Positions 36,290-59,689 of a DNA stretch of 64,000 nt are shown here, piece after piece. The position numbers were made by a program, and so were the translations under genes. A model generated the notes under the pieces. It saw nothing but the letters and a program-made list of their open reading frames with translations, was not told the DNA's origin and did no database searches. The DNA comes from Chionis minor (lineage: Eukaryota > Chordata > Aves > Charadriiformes > Chionididae): contig VZSF01006866.1 in the NCBI GenBank assembly GCA_013398295.1, forward strand, positions 62,001 through 126,000. Direction: 5' to 3'. How positions within the stretch are numbered: the first letter of the stretch is position 1; every line of letters begins with the position of its first letter.

Positions 36290-39266
36290 GCCTTCTCCTT
36301 TAGGCAAGCACAGACACAGTGCTCAAGGTTTTCATGCTCTCCCAGCCTATCCCTCTGCACACTGCAGGCTGGAAAATGTCCCCCCATTATTTCTACTTCA
36401 TGCCTGGAAGTAGGAGCCGTGACATATTGAAAGAAATAAGGAAAGGTAAGGTAAGGGAAATATCTACCCTGTCTTGTGGTAAGATCTTTGGGCAGTTTGT
36501 TGTTCTTCCAAAAATCCGTGTCTTTTTTTTTCTCTGAATTAGCTGGCTTCAGCTTCTGCTGGACCTTGTTTTGCCCATTTCAGAAAGGCTGAGTAACTCC
36601 CTGCTATCCCTTTTTCCTTGTTGGTGCTTGCAAGTCGTCATTGTATTGTATTAAATAGATTGACCTTCAATCTGTAAAGTGCTCTGTGCTGACCTCACTT
36701 GTAGCTCTTGACTCCGCTTCTTTGAAAAGTTTTACATCTTTCTGAAATTTGGACACCAAAGTTTTCAGCAGCGAGTGACAGTAGAGTTGCTAATAGTGTA
36801 TATAAAAGTAATACCCTCTGGTTTTGGTCTGTGGTCTGTGTTCCCCATTCGTATATCTCAGGGCCAGGTCTGCTCAGTTAAGAGAAAGTTTGGGGGCTGT
36901 TCTGCCCAGTTGGACTAGTGCAAGTTGAGCTTTTTTCCCAGTCATTGCATTCCAAAATGGCTGCTGTGTCACACCATACATCACTGTCTCTTACTGTGAG
37001 CTACTTTGCCTTCCACAAGGCTCCACTGAAACATGTACTATTCAAAGAATATTGCCCCAAGCAAGTGATCCAGACCAACCCACAAATGACACTTCCTCAT
37101 GCTGTTTGTCCACTGACCAGTTTTTGTTTTATCTGCAGATACATTGAGTTGTTGGAATTCTTCTAGGGAGGGAGTCTTCCTTCTGTTGTTTTCAGCGAAG
37201 ATAGGTAGATGAGAGATTAAGAGTATTTTTTGGCCGTGGCTGGAAGGCATGCAGGAGGAACGTGTGATTGGAGCTGCTTCAGCTCACCAGTCAGCGCCAC
37301 TTGCCACACACCCCACCCTGTGCCATCTTCCTTGCATACGGAGTCTTCGTAGCAGAGCAGGTGCCCTGGAGAAGGTCCCTGCATGAGCCAGTGTGTCCTT
37401 CCTCCCCATGAACAGTGTAGAAACATAGAACGGTAACTCCTCTCCTGAGACCTCCTCAGGGATCTGGCAGCTGCTTAGCTGTGTCTGTGATGCTGGAACT
37501 GGCAGATCCATTGGGACATTTCAGAAATCGATGCAGAAACTCCATGTGGAAGCTGGTGTGGAGAGGAAGTCTGTGCCAATGTGCTCTTCTGGTCCCTGCT
37601 AATGCCAAAGGAAAAGGTCAGGTGCAGAACCTGGGACAAGAGCTTTAGCAAAGTTTTCTGTCTTTATTGCAAATCCCATTAGTTTTAATATTATTAGCTC
37701 TTGATTCTGGTGTCAGGTGATCAGCTGGTATCTTTACTTACTCCCTGCTGCCTGCCTTCACTTTTTTTTAAAGCTGTAAACGTGACTTGAGAGCAATCTA
37801 AAGGCCCCAAACTTAGATAAATACAAAATACATTACATTATTTTTAAACCTTGTGACTTTTAGACCACATTTATGAGTCAATCTCTCCAGAACTAGAATT
37901 TCAAAGGTGACACCAGATGTGCCATTTAAAAAAACCACTTGAGCAGGCTGAGGCTCTGGGAACTGGGTTGACTGAAGGCATCCTATCAGGGTGAGATGAT
38001 CGCATATCACTGGCTGTACCTGAACCTTCCCAGGAAAGCATATGGTTTTTTGTCCCCATTTCTCCTGCTATTGCAGGACTTTATCCATGAAGGCTACTGA
38101 AAATCGTTGCTCAAAGAGTTCAAGTTTAACGAACATTGATTTTATTGCTTCTGTGCTGCATCTGACCCAGCAGTATTCAGCTCAGATGTGTGTTCCAGAG
38201 CCACCCAGTCTGTACGTGAATAGGATTAATGATAGTGGGGGAATTTCCAAATATGTCAGTAGTAATATGGTATCAGTTCTCTTGTTAATGCGGTTGACCT
38301 GCCTCACTGGTAATTACTTGTGCCTTATTTCTAATTTGATAGCTTCTGGCTTTAATTTCCAGCCACTGGCTCCTGTACAGTTTTGCTCTTCTGGGTTAAA
38401 GCATCTCTTAACATCACAGATTCTTGTCTTGCAAATGTTTATTCACTGATCAGCTCTGCTGGGCTGCCAACACTCCAGACCTTGGTCTCTCCCATTTTGC
38501 CACAGGAAGCCCCGGGATGTGCTGCAGCAATGTGGAATGTGTGTCTCTGGTTTGGGCTCAAATGATGAGTGGTACATTTCCAGGAAGGTTCCTTGCAGGG
38601 GGATCTGATCGCTTTTTCAGGGTGCGGGAGCAGTCTGGTCTTTCTGGTACTGATGACTTCCACGAGCTTTCTTGTGTTCACCCAAGTGTCAGGGCTGAGG
38701 CAGAACTATCAGCGAGGCTGAAATTTTTGGGGGTCAGAAGAGAAAGCCGGGGTGCCTGCAGCACGCTCCCCTCTTGCAGAAAACCAGTTCCCACCACAGG
38801 CTCCATCCAAGTACCCTTTGCTCTCCTCCCGGACACAGCCGGCTCTCCTCTGTGCGTGGGCTACAGCTCGTTTCTCTGGCCCTACAGCAAAGCCCGGTGC
38901 AGTCTCCACTTGGGAGAAAGCTCTCAGAAGTGGGGCCATCACCTCTGCGGTGAGAGGCTGATTTGCACTGTCGGTGCTGGCCGGGGCTCCCCAGCTTCTC
39001 CAAGAGCAGCTCTCACTCAGCTGGATGCACGCCCCCTCCTCGTCTGTCCCAGTTCCTCCCGTGCTCTGTGCAAGGGAGGACGTGCAGGCTCTGCGGGGCT
39101 GCCGGCTGCGTCACGGGGCTTGACAGCCCATTCAGGAGAGGCTGGGGGACACGCACCGAGGACAACAGCCCCTGCCACCCAGGCCATACGCTTTCTTTTT
39201 GCGGTTCAGCCCTGCTGAAATGGATCTTTGTTCTGATGCACGCACAAATCTCTGTATGCTTATCAC

Positions 39267-39272
39267 AATAAA
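39267..39272 (+). terminator. Second candidate ENTPD1 poly(A) signal AATAAA
   Basis: This AATAAA is about 4.4 kb after the stop codon. Use of this site would give a long 3' UTR, as known for mammalian ENTPD1. Confidence 0.35.
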
Positions 39273-41816
39273 GACTTCTGAACTCATGCCAGAAAAGTTT
39301 CCGCGCAGTTTTCCACAAGATGGGAAGTTGCCAATAGTGGAATAGAACTTCCAGCATGAAACATGGAAAAGTCCCGAGATGGGATTTCCTCTCTTGCCAG
39401 TTCCCTGCTGTTCTCCTGGGTCAGATCTGAAGTTCCCAGTGGATGGGCAGCATCCCCTCCTGGCAAGGAAAGGCACTGTGGTCCTTCCCAGGCTCCAGGC
39501 ACCTCATATGGGTGGCCTAGTTCCCGGGAAGGCTGTTAGTGCCCAAACCCCATCTTTCCTCGCCAAAGCAGCTTGTACTCCCCTGCCATGCACTGGATGG
39601 CTGCAGTCCTCTGTCCTTGTTTTCCTTCTTCCTTCTCCAGACAGAACCACTGGCCACTGGCTGGTGCTACAACACTCCCGCCCCAGAAAAAAAAAAAAAC
39701 CAGGTGAAGGATGGAGGGGGGGTGCCCCTCATTTGCAGGGCCCTGCGGCTGCGCGCCTCTGCATGCAGCCACAGCTGTAGCTCTGCCAAGGCAAACATGC
39801 TTGTCACAGTTCATCATTTTTCTTTCAGCACACACTCTTCCTAGTTTGCTCATTCTTATGGCTCTGCGCTTGAACTTTCCTCAAATTTTCCAATCTTCCA
39901 CTGGTAACAATACGGCCAGAATTAAAACAAATGCACCAGGTGGAGTCTTTCCACAACCAGCTCCAGAGGGATCGGGTCCTTGCTGCCTGTGATCCTCAGC
40001 TGTGGAGCGATGAGGGGGACGGGGCTCGCATTCGCATTCCTCTCACTCTCGCCGCTGTGGCACGGTACGCTCCTGCTTGCCCTCTTTCTCCCACTGCCTC
40101 AAGATCCCTCCATCTTTGAACATCTGGGGGGTGGGGAGGAGGGGTGATGGTGGATGATCCATCCCAGATGTATTAGCTGCATTTTCCAAATTAAGTCTTT
40201 GTTTACTTCCTGCACTGTTTCTAAGAACTATGTCCCTCTATTGTTTGTTTCTGCTTTCATCAATGTTTTTTAACATACCCTAACTTATTGTTGGCTTGAA
40301 GCTTCACTAGCATGTTGTTTTCCTAGAATATAATAAAAGCCACGCGAGGTTAGATCAGGCAGGCAGCACATTGGTGCTCAGCTCCAGCTGAGCAGTGGGC
40401 AAGGATTTAGATGGACAGTTAGGGAAAGGGCATGATCCTTCTCTTCTAGCCATCAGGGGCATAGGAAATTTATGATCAAGCAATTGCTCTGGATCTGCAT
40501 AATTAATAGCTGTGGATGCCCCAGTTCCCTATGAATTCATCCTACCCTGTTTTGCACTCGTTTAACGTTCAGCTTTGATGTAATTCCATTGGGCCTTGTG
40601 TGCAAAACTATTTCCTTTTGTCTGATTTAAACCTGCTGCCTGATAACGGGCTGCCTCCATCCCTGTGCTACAGATAACGCTGACTAATTCTCCAGACCTA
40701 GTAGTGCGTGAGATGCGTTCTCCACCCACCCCAGATTTTGCTCGTGGCTCCTTTTTAGGATCTAACGGTCTGGCATTTCTTATTTTTTTCTGTTGTTTCT
40801 CACGTCAGTGTTGCTTGTCTCCATAGGAAAGTGAGTGTTTTTCTTATGCATCCTTTGGCAGCTCCAACTCTGCCTCTGCTGTCGCAGGCCACTAGAAACA
40901 GCCTGGGAAGGGAAAGGGGAGGGGGGCGACAGACCAAACATGAGGTTTGTGCTATTTTACTATAGCCCTGCCTAGCGCTCTCTGGCTGCCAAGTAACACC
41001 GGCTAGCACTGGAAAGCTGCCCACCTCCTTCACATCGCCTTGGTTGCTGAAAGCTGGGGAGAGAGCAGCTCCAGGGGAACCCAGCAGCCCTGGGAGCGGC
41101 GATGTGAAGGAGGCAAGGGCATTTCCCACTGCCGTGTGAGCTGCCAGCTCCACAAAATACCACTAGACGTGGCTTGCTGTAGAGATACGAGCTGCCCTGG
41201 GGTACCTATGCTGGCCATACCCATGCTCACCATGCCCTGCCACCGCCTCAGCTATTTTTCTTTGGTTTTCTCCAAGTGCTGGGAGAAGCCGGCACCTCCA
41301 GCACTGCTTCTTGTTACCTGATTAAAGATGGGTGCAACACCGTTCCCACTGCTGAATACGTGTTGCTCTCTGACACTGGCTGACGAGCGAGGATGTGGTG
41401 GGATGTAGCTTAACTGGGAGAAGGTATTCATGTGGTTACTGCTATTATATATGTATAATATCCCTTTTTTTTTTTTTTTCTGGTCATGTCTTCAAAAGAT
41501 ATTTGTTAAAAAACAGGACTTTTACAACCTTTTTCTGTTGGGTGTTTTTTTTTTTTTTTAAAGGCCCATAATTGAGAGGAGGACACTGTGCAGATGGGGC
41601 AGGAAACCAAGAAGGTCCAGGGACAAGGAGAGAAAGGACCAGTATGGTGGTGCTGGAGCAGAAGAAAAGTGGAAGCGGGAAAGTCTGAGTAAGCCAAGCC
41701 AGAAGCAGACAGGCTGTGTGCTTTGCCCACCAGCCTGCACCGTTTGCATTAGAGGCTATAAACAGAGGGTCCTTGGTTTTACCACTGCTCTTCCTGGGAA
41801 ATTGAGGCAGAAACAG

Positions 41817-41929
41817 AGTAGACGTGGTGCTGAGGGACATGGTTTAGGGGTGGTTTTGGCATAGATTTATGGTTGGACTCGATGATCTTGAAGTTCTCTT
41901 CCAACCCAAGTGATTCTATGATTCTATGA
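41817..41929 (+). mobile_element. CR1 LINE 3' end fragment
   Basis: It contains GTAGACGTGGTGCTGAGGGA, GGTTGGACTCGATGATCTTG and CCAACCCAAGTGATTCTATG, ending in the tail GATTCTATGA. It is closely related to the fragment at 24784-24924. It lies between ENTPD1 and CPN1. Confidence 0.9.
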
Positions 41930-42120
41930 AAGGCAGCCGGCAGCCCAGGTGCGTGTGGAGGACAGGCAGGAAAGCAGCGGTGCTGGGCAGAGGATGCTTC
42001 GCTGGGGGAGGAGGCAGCTAGAGCAACCCTTTCCACAGGGATTAGGCAATGCAGCGTGGATCCACCTCAAGGTTGAAGGGAAGGCAGATGTTTAGCATGG
42101 CTCCAAGTATCCCGAGAAGC

Positions 42121-42158
42121 CCATCACGCCTTTCTCCTGACGTCTCCAGGCGTGATGG
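42121..42158. repeat. 10-bp perfect inverted repeat upstream of CPN1
   Basis: CCATCACGCC at 42121-42130 is the exact reverse complement of GGCGTGATGG at 42149-42158, with an 18-base spacer. It lies about 0.8 kb before the CPN1 start codon. Its role is unknown and it may be chance. Confidence 0.6.
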
Positions 42159-42715
42159 CAAATCTTCCGGCTGCTTGGGCTCCATGTCAGGGATGTGCTA
42201 CTAAACACCTCTGACAGAGCCACTAAGCTGCTGGCCTTTTAGCCCCACGGGGTAAGGCTGCAAAGCAAGGCTGTCTCCCACAACTGCGCCCATCCGCGGC
42301 CGGAGCACAGGGACGCTGGGGCTCCTGCTGCCCACGCAGGCAAGGGTGTCAGTGGCAGAGGGGCGCAGAGGAGCCAGCAGACAACTCCTACATCAGACTG
42401 GAGGTCGCCCTGGCCTCCCCCTGCCAGTTCCTACCTGGCTGGGCTGCGTGGGCAGGCGGCTGTGGGGAGGGCGACGCCGTCCCTCTCCGTTACCCCGGGA
42501 GCAGCGGGACTGCCGGCTGAGCCGGGCAGAGGGGCCGGCGGAGCGGCAGAGCCTGCGGCGGTGCCTCCCTCCGCTTCCCCGGGAGATGGGGCAGGAGAGC
42601 CGGCGCGGCTCCCAGCTGGCGGCCGGGCCCCAGGGGCGGGGGGGGGATGGGGGAGCGGCGGGAGCTCCCCCTGCGGCACCCTCACCCCTGCGGCAGCCGT
42701 GCGGGCACCAGGGCC

Positions 42716-42734
42716 NNNNNNNNNNNNNNNNNNN
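42716..42734. other. Assembly gap (19 N) in the CPN1 promoter region
   Basis: This run of Ns is in a G-rich segment about 190 bases before the CPN1 start codon. It hides part of the probable promoter. Confidence 0.99.
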
Positions 42735-42921
42735 GGGTGGGGGGGAGCATTCCTGCGCCGCGGGGCCCCGGCGCGCCCCGCTCCCGCCGCCCCCCGCCCG
42801 CAGGTGCAGGGGGCTGGCACTCGGAAACTGGAAAGAGCTGGTTGGAGTTTGCACTTTAAGCTCCCGGCCGGGAGGGAGCCGGGGGCGCGGAGTCGGTCTG
42901 GGCGCCCGGCGCCGCGGGAGG

Positions 42922-54799
<11,878 letters not shown>

Positions 54800-54914
54800 G
54801 CACAGCTCACTTGGCTGAGAGCTGGGGGAAGCCGTTTATACGAGGCCTGGCTGATGACTCCAGCCAGTGAACTTTCCAACAGTCCGGCATGAAACTAGCC
54901 CAAATAATTAGGTT

Positions 54915-54920
54915 ATTAAA
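54915..54920 (+). terminator. CPN1 poly(A) signal ATTAAA
   Basis: ATTAAA lies about 115 bases after the CPN1 stop codon in an AT-rich stretch. It is the only good candidate nearby and would give a short 3' UTR. Confidence 0.65.
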
Positions 54921-57569
54921 CAAGGAAGTATTTAATCCCTGAGCAAATCGTGAAGTCATTCACAACAAAATGTGCCTGAGCTGTGGTTCCCTGGGCAGCG
55001 TGTGTGTAGCTGCTGAGCTCTTCTCCTGCATTCCCTCCATCCAGGAGGGCTCTGCTCCCTTTACTCCTAGACTCGGTTCCTGCAGCCCACATGAGATGCC
55101 CAGACACTGGCACATAGCAGGGAGAATGAATCCAGGCCCTGGTCTTTGACCGCTGTGCGCACAAGCTGGGTACATGAATCCTGGCACTAGTCCTCTGAGC
55201 ACAAGTGACATGGTTCTCCCTCAGGTAAGGGTGGTTGCTGCCTGTAGACCCTGAACTTCGAGGGAGGTCAGTTTTGAAGCAGTTGGTGATGTGACCAGCT
55301 CTGAACACAGTTTGTTCCACGCGTAGCACAGCCGTCGCTGGTTGGCAGCGCCACAGATAGGAATGCAGCACTGGGAGGTGGTGGTCCAAGGCCGTCATCT
55401 GGCTAGTCATGTCACATTTATCTTGATGTGCAGATGGGACCTTCTGGTAGCTGGTTTGGATTATTTGTAGTCAGGCTGAAGCGACACAGGCTGGCAAAAG
55501 CAAAGGATTATCCTGTCTCCTTATGCCTTCAGATCCAAACCAGATGGCTCACTGAAGGGTCTGCTCTAGCCAACACAAACTATTAGTCTGAGCACAGAAG
55601 CAACTACGTGAGCTCTGACAACTGGTGATGAGTAGGAGTGGAAGACAGGTAATTTGATATTCCTTTGAGACAAATTCCCTGAACCTTCGTCCTGTCAATC
55701 TGCAACAGGGAAGTGTGGATGCTTGATGCCAACAGTGTGCCGTGCAGGTCCAGCATGAGCCATGTGAGTTGTAATTGGGCTAGGGAAGACATGATCCATA
55801 GTTCAGTGACGTGGGGTGCCCCAGGCTGGGCCTTAAAATGCTGTTTAGGCTGTCTGGGAAGGTTTGGAGTAGAAGCAAGAGTAGAAACAAAGCTGGTTAT
55901 TTCCCTGGTAAAAATGTCTTAAGCAGGCAAAACATACATAGCATTCTTCATACAAAATAAATAACTCCCAAGGAATAAACAGTCCCACCCATGTTCCCCA
56001 GCACACGGTGGGGCTAGTTATCCCAATTTTCCCCACAGAGCCCTCCGTTGCACTGGCTCTCTCCATGTCTCAAGCCTGTCCAAAAAGTGTCCCCCAGACA
56101 TCCCCTTGCTCCTCCTCTTTTGCAAACATCTCTTCATCTCCTGTGAGCAACCTTTACCACCCTATTGCATAGGCAACATTCTGCACTTCATGCCTCGCTG
56201 TCACCTCCTCCTCTGTCTCTGCTACAAGATGCTAGTGGCATTTTCAGCCCTAGCAGCACACACACACTCTTGTAGCTCTGCCTGCTAACAGAAGCTGTTT
56301 CTGTGTCATGCCTGTTTTGGGAAAGCAGAGCAAACTGTCCCTCGGAGGGTACCTATTTAGGCTATTGCAAAAATGTCTAGAAATGGTACTGCACTTAACC
56401 GTGGCTGTGAGTGATTTCAGTCTGCAGGGTCCACTGTGGGCTGGAGGCACTGGCCAGTTCCACATTCACAGTCAAAGCCGAATTCAGATTCTCTAATTTT
56501 TTTTATCTTTTGGTGGTGAAAAGAAGTGAAAAAGGATGGTGAGGCTGAGATGTTCAAGCTCTTGTGTGGTTTAACACCTCTTCCCCTGGCCAAGCCCAGC
56601 AGCATTGCTACAGATGCCAGACCCTCCTGTTTGAAGCCACATGTCAGTGCACATTCACCCAAAAGATGTCCTGGTGGATGGGCAGGCGGGATGAAGGAGG
56701 CCAGCCTGCGGCCCACAGCCTGGCCCCATGTAGCATGCAGAAGGGTCTGCTGTCACCACGTGTCCAACCCATGTGCAGGAAGATACTGCTGCCCCCAACC
56801 ACAGCACTAACTCAGCTGACTGAGGAGGTGTATGAACCTGAGAGAAAGGAAAGGGCTCCCAGGGAGCAGCCTTCAGTTGGCGAATTCAGCTGGGCAGTCC
56901 TGGGACAAGGTGATGATGGTGAGCCTGCACAGAGCTGCCCGTGCTACCCACATCTCGGCGGCATCAAGGGTCGCCTTGCTGAGCCTGCTGGCTTCAGGGC
57001 GCTCTCACGTTGCCCTCTTGTAGTCCTAGAAAATGTAGGACCATTTCAATTCCCCTCACTTTCCAGGGTAGAGTCAGAGAAGGGGGCTTTCTTCTCTGGA
57101 ACAGGACAGCCAGCCCAGGAGGGCACATCACTCGCCCTCCCAGGCCGCTGAGGCCTTGGCAGCGCAGCAGCAAAATTAGTCTCAGTCACAAGCTTTTTCC
57201 CCCACAAGAGGGCTCCTATGAGATACAACCTTCTGGAGGACTGTCTCTCTGGACTGGGATTGGTCCAGCTCATTTTTCTCCCAGTGCTGAATATTTTTGT
57301 GCTGAACAGTTTGGTAAAGCTCCACTTGGCCATGGCTGAGCTCTCCACGTGAAAACATGGTTACAAAATGTTTCCGAGGCAGCACTCTCTTAAGCACGCC
57401 TCTCAAAGCCTTGCCATGAACTTAGCCCCCGGTGTTGCAAGAAGCGTAGGCTAAAAACGGTGCTAAACCTTTGGACATAACATCTGCAGCCCAGTGGTTT
57501 CACATTCGTTGGAGGCTCCAGTCAAGACAAAAGCAGTTGACAGGTTTGTGTCAGAAGACACAGCAAACA
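54921..57569. other. Intergenic sequence after CPN1
   Basis: No coding exon, RNA gene or clear repeat was recognised on either strand. Open frames are short and look random. Confidence 0.5.
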
Positions 57570-57790
57570 GTTGATCCTCCCCATCCTCTCTGGGCCACTC
57601 ATGATTTTGTGGACCTCTTCATCCACTCTATGTCCTTCTTCCAAGTTGAAGAGTCCCAGTCTACACAGTTGTTCACTGTACAGTCTGTTCCCATACCTCT
57701 GAGCGTCCTTACTGCCTGCCTCCAAACCTTCTTCCATTCTCAATTACTCTTTCTGAGGCAAGGGGACCAGAATTGTATGCAGACAACGGA
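57570..57790 (-). mobile_element. Ancient CR1 LINE fragment, antisense
   Basis: The minus-strand frame at about 57522-57743 reads LCRLGLFNLEEGHRVDEEVH and KIMSGPERMGRIN, typical of decayed CR1 reverse transcriptase C-terminal sequence. The right end contains reversed GACCAGAATTGTATGCAGAC. It is an old copy with approximate edges. Confidence 0.7.
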
Positions 57791-58679
57791 AAAACATGTA
57801 AACAAAGTGAAGCCAGGCCCAGAAGAATGAACCAAAAATCTTAAAAGCAAAACTGCGAGGATCTTGGGATAAGAGGGAACCCCAGTGGGGAAAGCAGATG
57901 GGACTCTGCACGCGATGCATACTGGTTTCTGTGGCTGGCCTAAAGGAGGCAGAAAAAGGGAAAATACAAACAGCTGAACTCAAAGAAGAGTGAGGCGGAT
58001 TTGCTGGGGATACCAGCAGAGGTGGGTTGGTCATGGCAGTGACCCAAAAGGCTGCAGGAGGGATCTGAATGACAAAAAAGCTCAAAACCTGTCTCGGCAG
58101 GCGAGAACAGCAGAACTTTTCAGGCTCAGAGGACAACATCTAAAACACTGTGGTAGGGGCTGGCACCCATCCTTCAGTTCCAGCAAACCATATATGAGCA
58201 GCCGTACCTGGGGGGAAGAGACCCCCCCAGCTCCCTGTGCAGCCCCGGTCCCTCTGCCAAGGGCACGGGAGAGCAGGCAGGGGGGAGCCAGCGCCCAGCC
58301 TCCGCCCAGGCCAAAGCGACCCACAGCAGTGTGCGCGACACGCTCTGCACGCCCCGCTCCTGGCTGGTGCCAAGCCGAGCTGGGATCCGGGTGGTTGCTA
58401 TGGAGAAGTGGAGCTAAATGCACAAACAAGCGCCAAACAGCGATAGCTGCTCTGGGGGCTGAGAGACTCCGGTCTTTCCAGCGTGTTGCTGAGGGATGGC
58501 ATCCCTTGGGGCACGGAGGCTTTTTTTGGCCTGCCAGGAAAACCAGCGCGGGACCTACCGTACTCGGTGTGCCGGACCCCCTGCGTGATGCACAAACTCT
58601 TTGTCATGTGGGTTTGATTTTTCCACATTTATTTTTCTCCATCTTGGTGCTCTGGCGTGATCTTACAGCTTCCCTAAGC
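57791..58679. other. Intergenic, no gene seen
   Basis: GC content rises from about 58200 towards the island. GTTGCTATGGAGAA at about 58393 is a weak X-box-like match only. No exon was recognised. Confidence 0.45.
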
Positions 58680-59680
58680 AGCCACAGCCAGCTCGGGGCA
58701 GCAAAGCTGAGCCTGCCCCAGACGGACAGTGCAGACCCGCTCGCCAGCTGCTGCCGAAGCTGAAGCCCACGGGGCAGCGGGAGGCTCCCACGGGAAGGCA
58801 GGAGCGGGGAAGGGGAGCCCCGGCGCCGCTCACGCCTGCGGGGAAGCGGGTTGGCACGGGCCGCCGCCCGCCTCGCTCCGCGCCGGGCTCCTGCCTGCTC
58901 TGCCAGCACCCAGCCGCGCTGCTGCGGCGGTAGCCCGGGGGCGACGGGGGTGGCTACACCCCACGTCCCCGCGCCGGCCCACTCCGCGCTGGGCGGGATG
59001 TCCCCGTCTGCCGCCGGGGNNNNNNNNNNNNNNNNNNNNNNNNNNNNNNNNNNNNNNNNNNNNNNNNNNNNNNNNNNNNNNNNNNNNNNNNNNNNNNNNN
59101 NNNNNNNNNNNNNNNNNNNNNNNNNNNNNNNNNNNNNNNNNNNNNNNNNNNNNNNNNNNNNNNNNNNNNNNNNNNNNNNNNNNNNNNNNNNNNNNNNNNN
59201 NNNNNNNNNNNNNNNNNNNNNNNNNNNNNNNNNNNNNNNNNNNNNNNNNNNNNNNNNNNNNNNNNNNNNNNNNNNNNNNNNNNNNNNNNNNNNNNNNNNN
59301 NNNNNNNNNNNNNNNNNNNNNNNNNNNNNNNNNNNNNNNNNNNNNNNNNNNNNNNNNNNNNNNNNNNNNNNNNNNNNNNNNNNNNNNNNNNNNNNNNNNN
59401 NNNNNNNNNNNNNNNNNNNNNNNNNNNNNNNNNNNNNNCTGCCCTGGGCCGCAGTGGCCGGCGCGGGGGTGGCGGGTGCCCCTGGCTGGGCGCTGCTGGC
59501 TCGGGGGGGTGCTCAGCCCGGGCGGCAGCGTGTGGCCCTCCAGCCCTGCGCGCCCAGCTGGGCGCTCGCTGTGCCCCGCCGGCCCTGTCCCGCCGTGCCC
59601 CGGGAGCACTTCGGGCACCTCGAGAGCATGGGGCAGCCGTGGGCTACAGTGGGAGCCGCCCGCCTACTCCCCACATGGCA
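58680..59680. promoter_or_regulatory. CpG island of an unassigned gene
   Basis: Very GC- and CpG-rich sequence lies on both sides of a large gap, in contrast to the flanks. Such islands usually mark promoters. No exon was recognised beside it. From human gene order, DNMBP could start here on the + strand, but no DNMBP coding sequence was seen in the window. Confidence 0.5.
59020..59438. other. Assembly gap (419 N)
   Basis: This run of Ns is in the middle of the GC-rich island. It probably hides a first exon or promoter core. Long open frames spanning it are artefacts of Ns and GC bias. Confidence 0.99.
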
Positions 59681-59689
59681 TCCCTTGGG

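Larger units (their letters stand above)
34854..41816. other. ENTPD1 3' UTR and intergenic sequence
   Basis: No coding exon was recognised on either strand. It contains candidate poly(A) signals and a 20-base poly-A tract broken by a single N (36056-36076). GC-richer stretches occur at about 38700-39180. The end of the ENTPD1 transcript is not defined. Confidence 0.55.
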
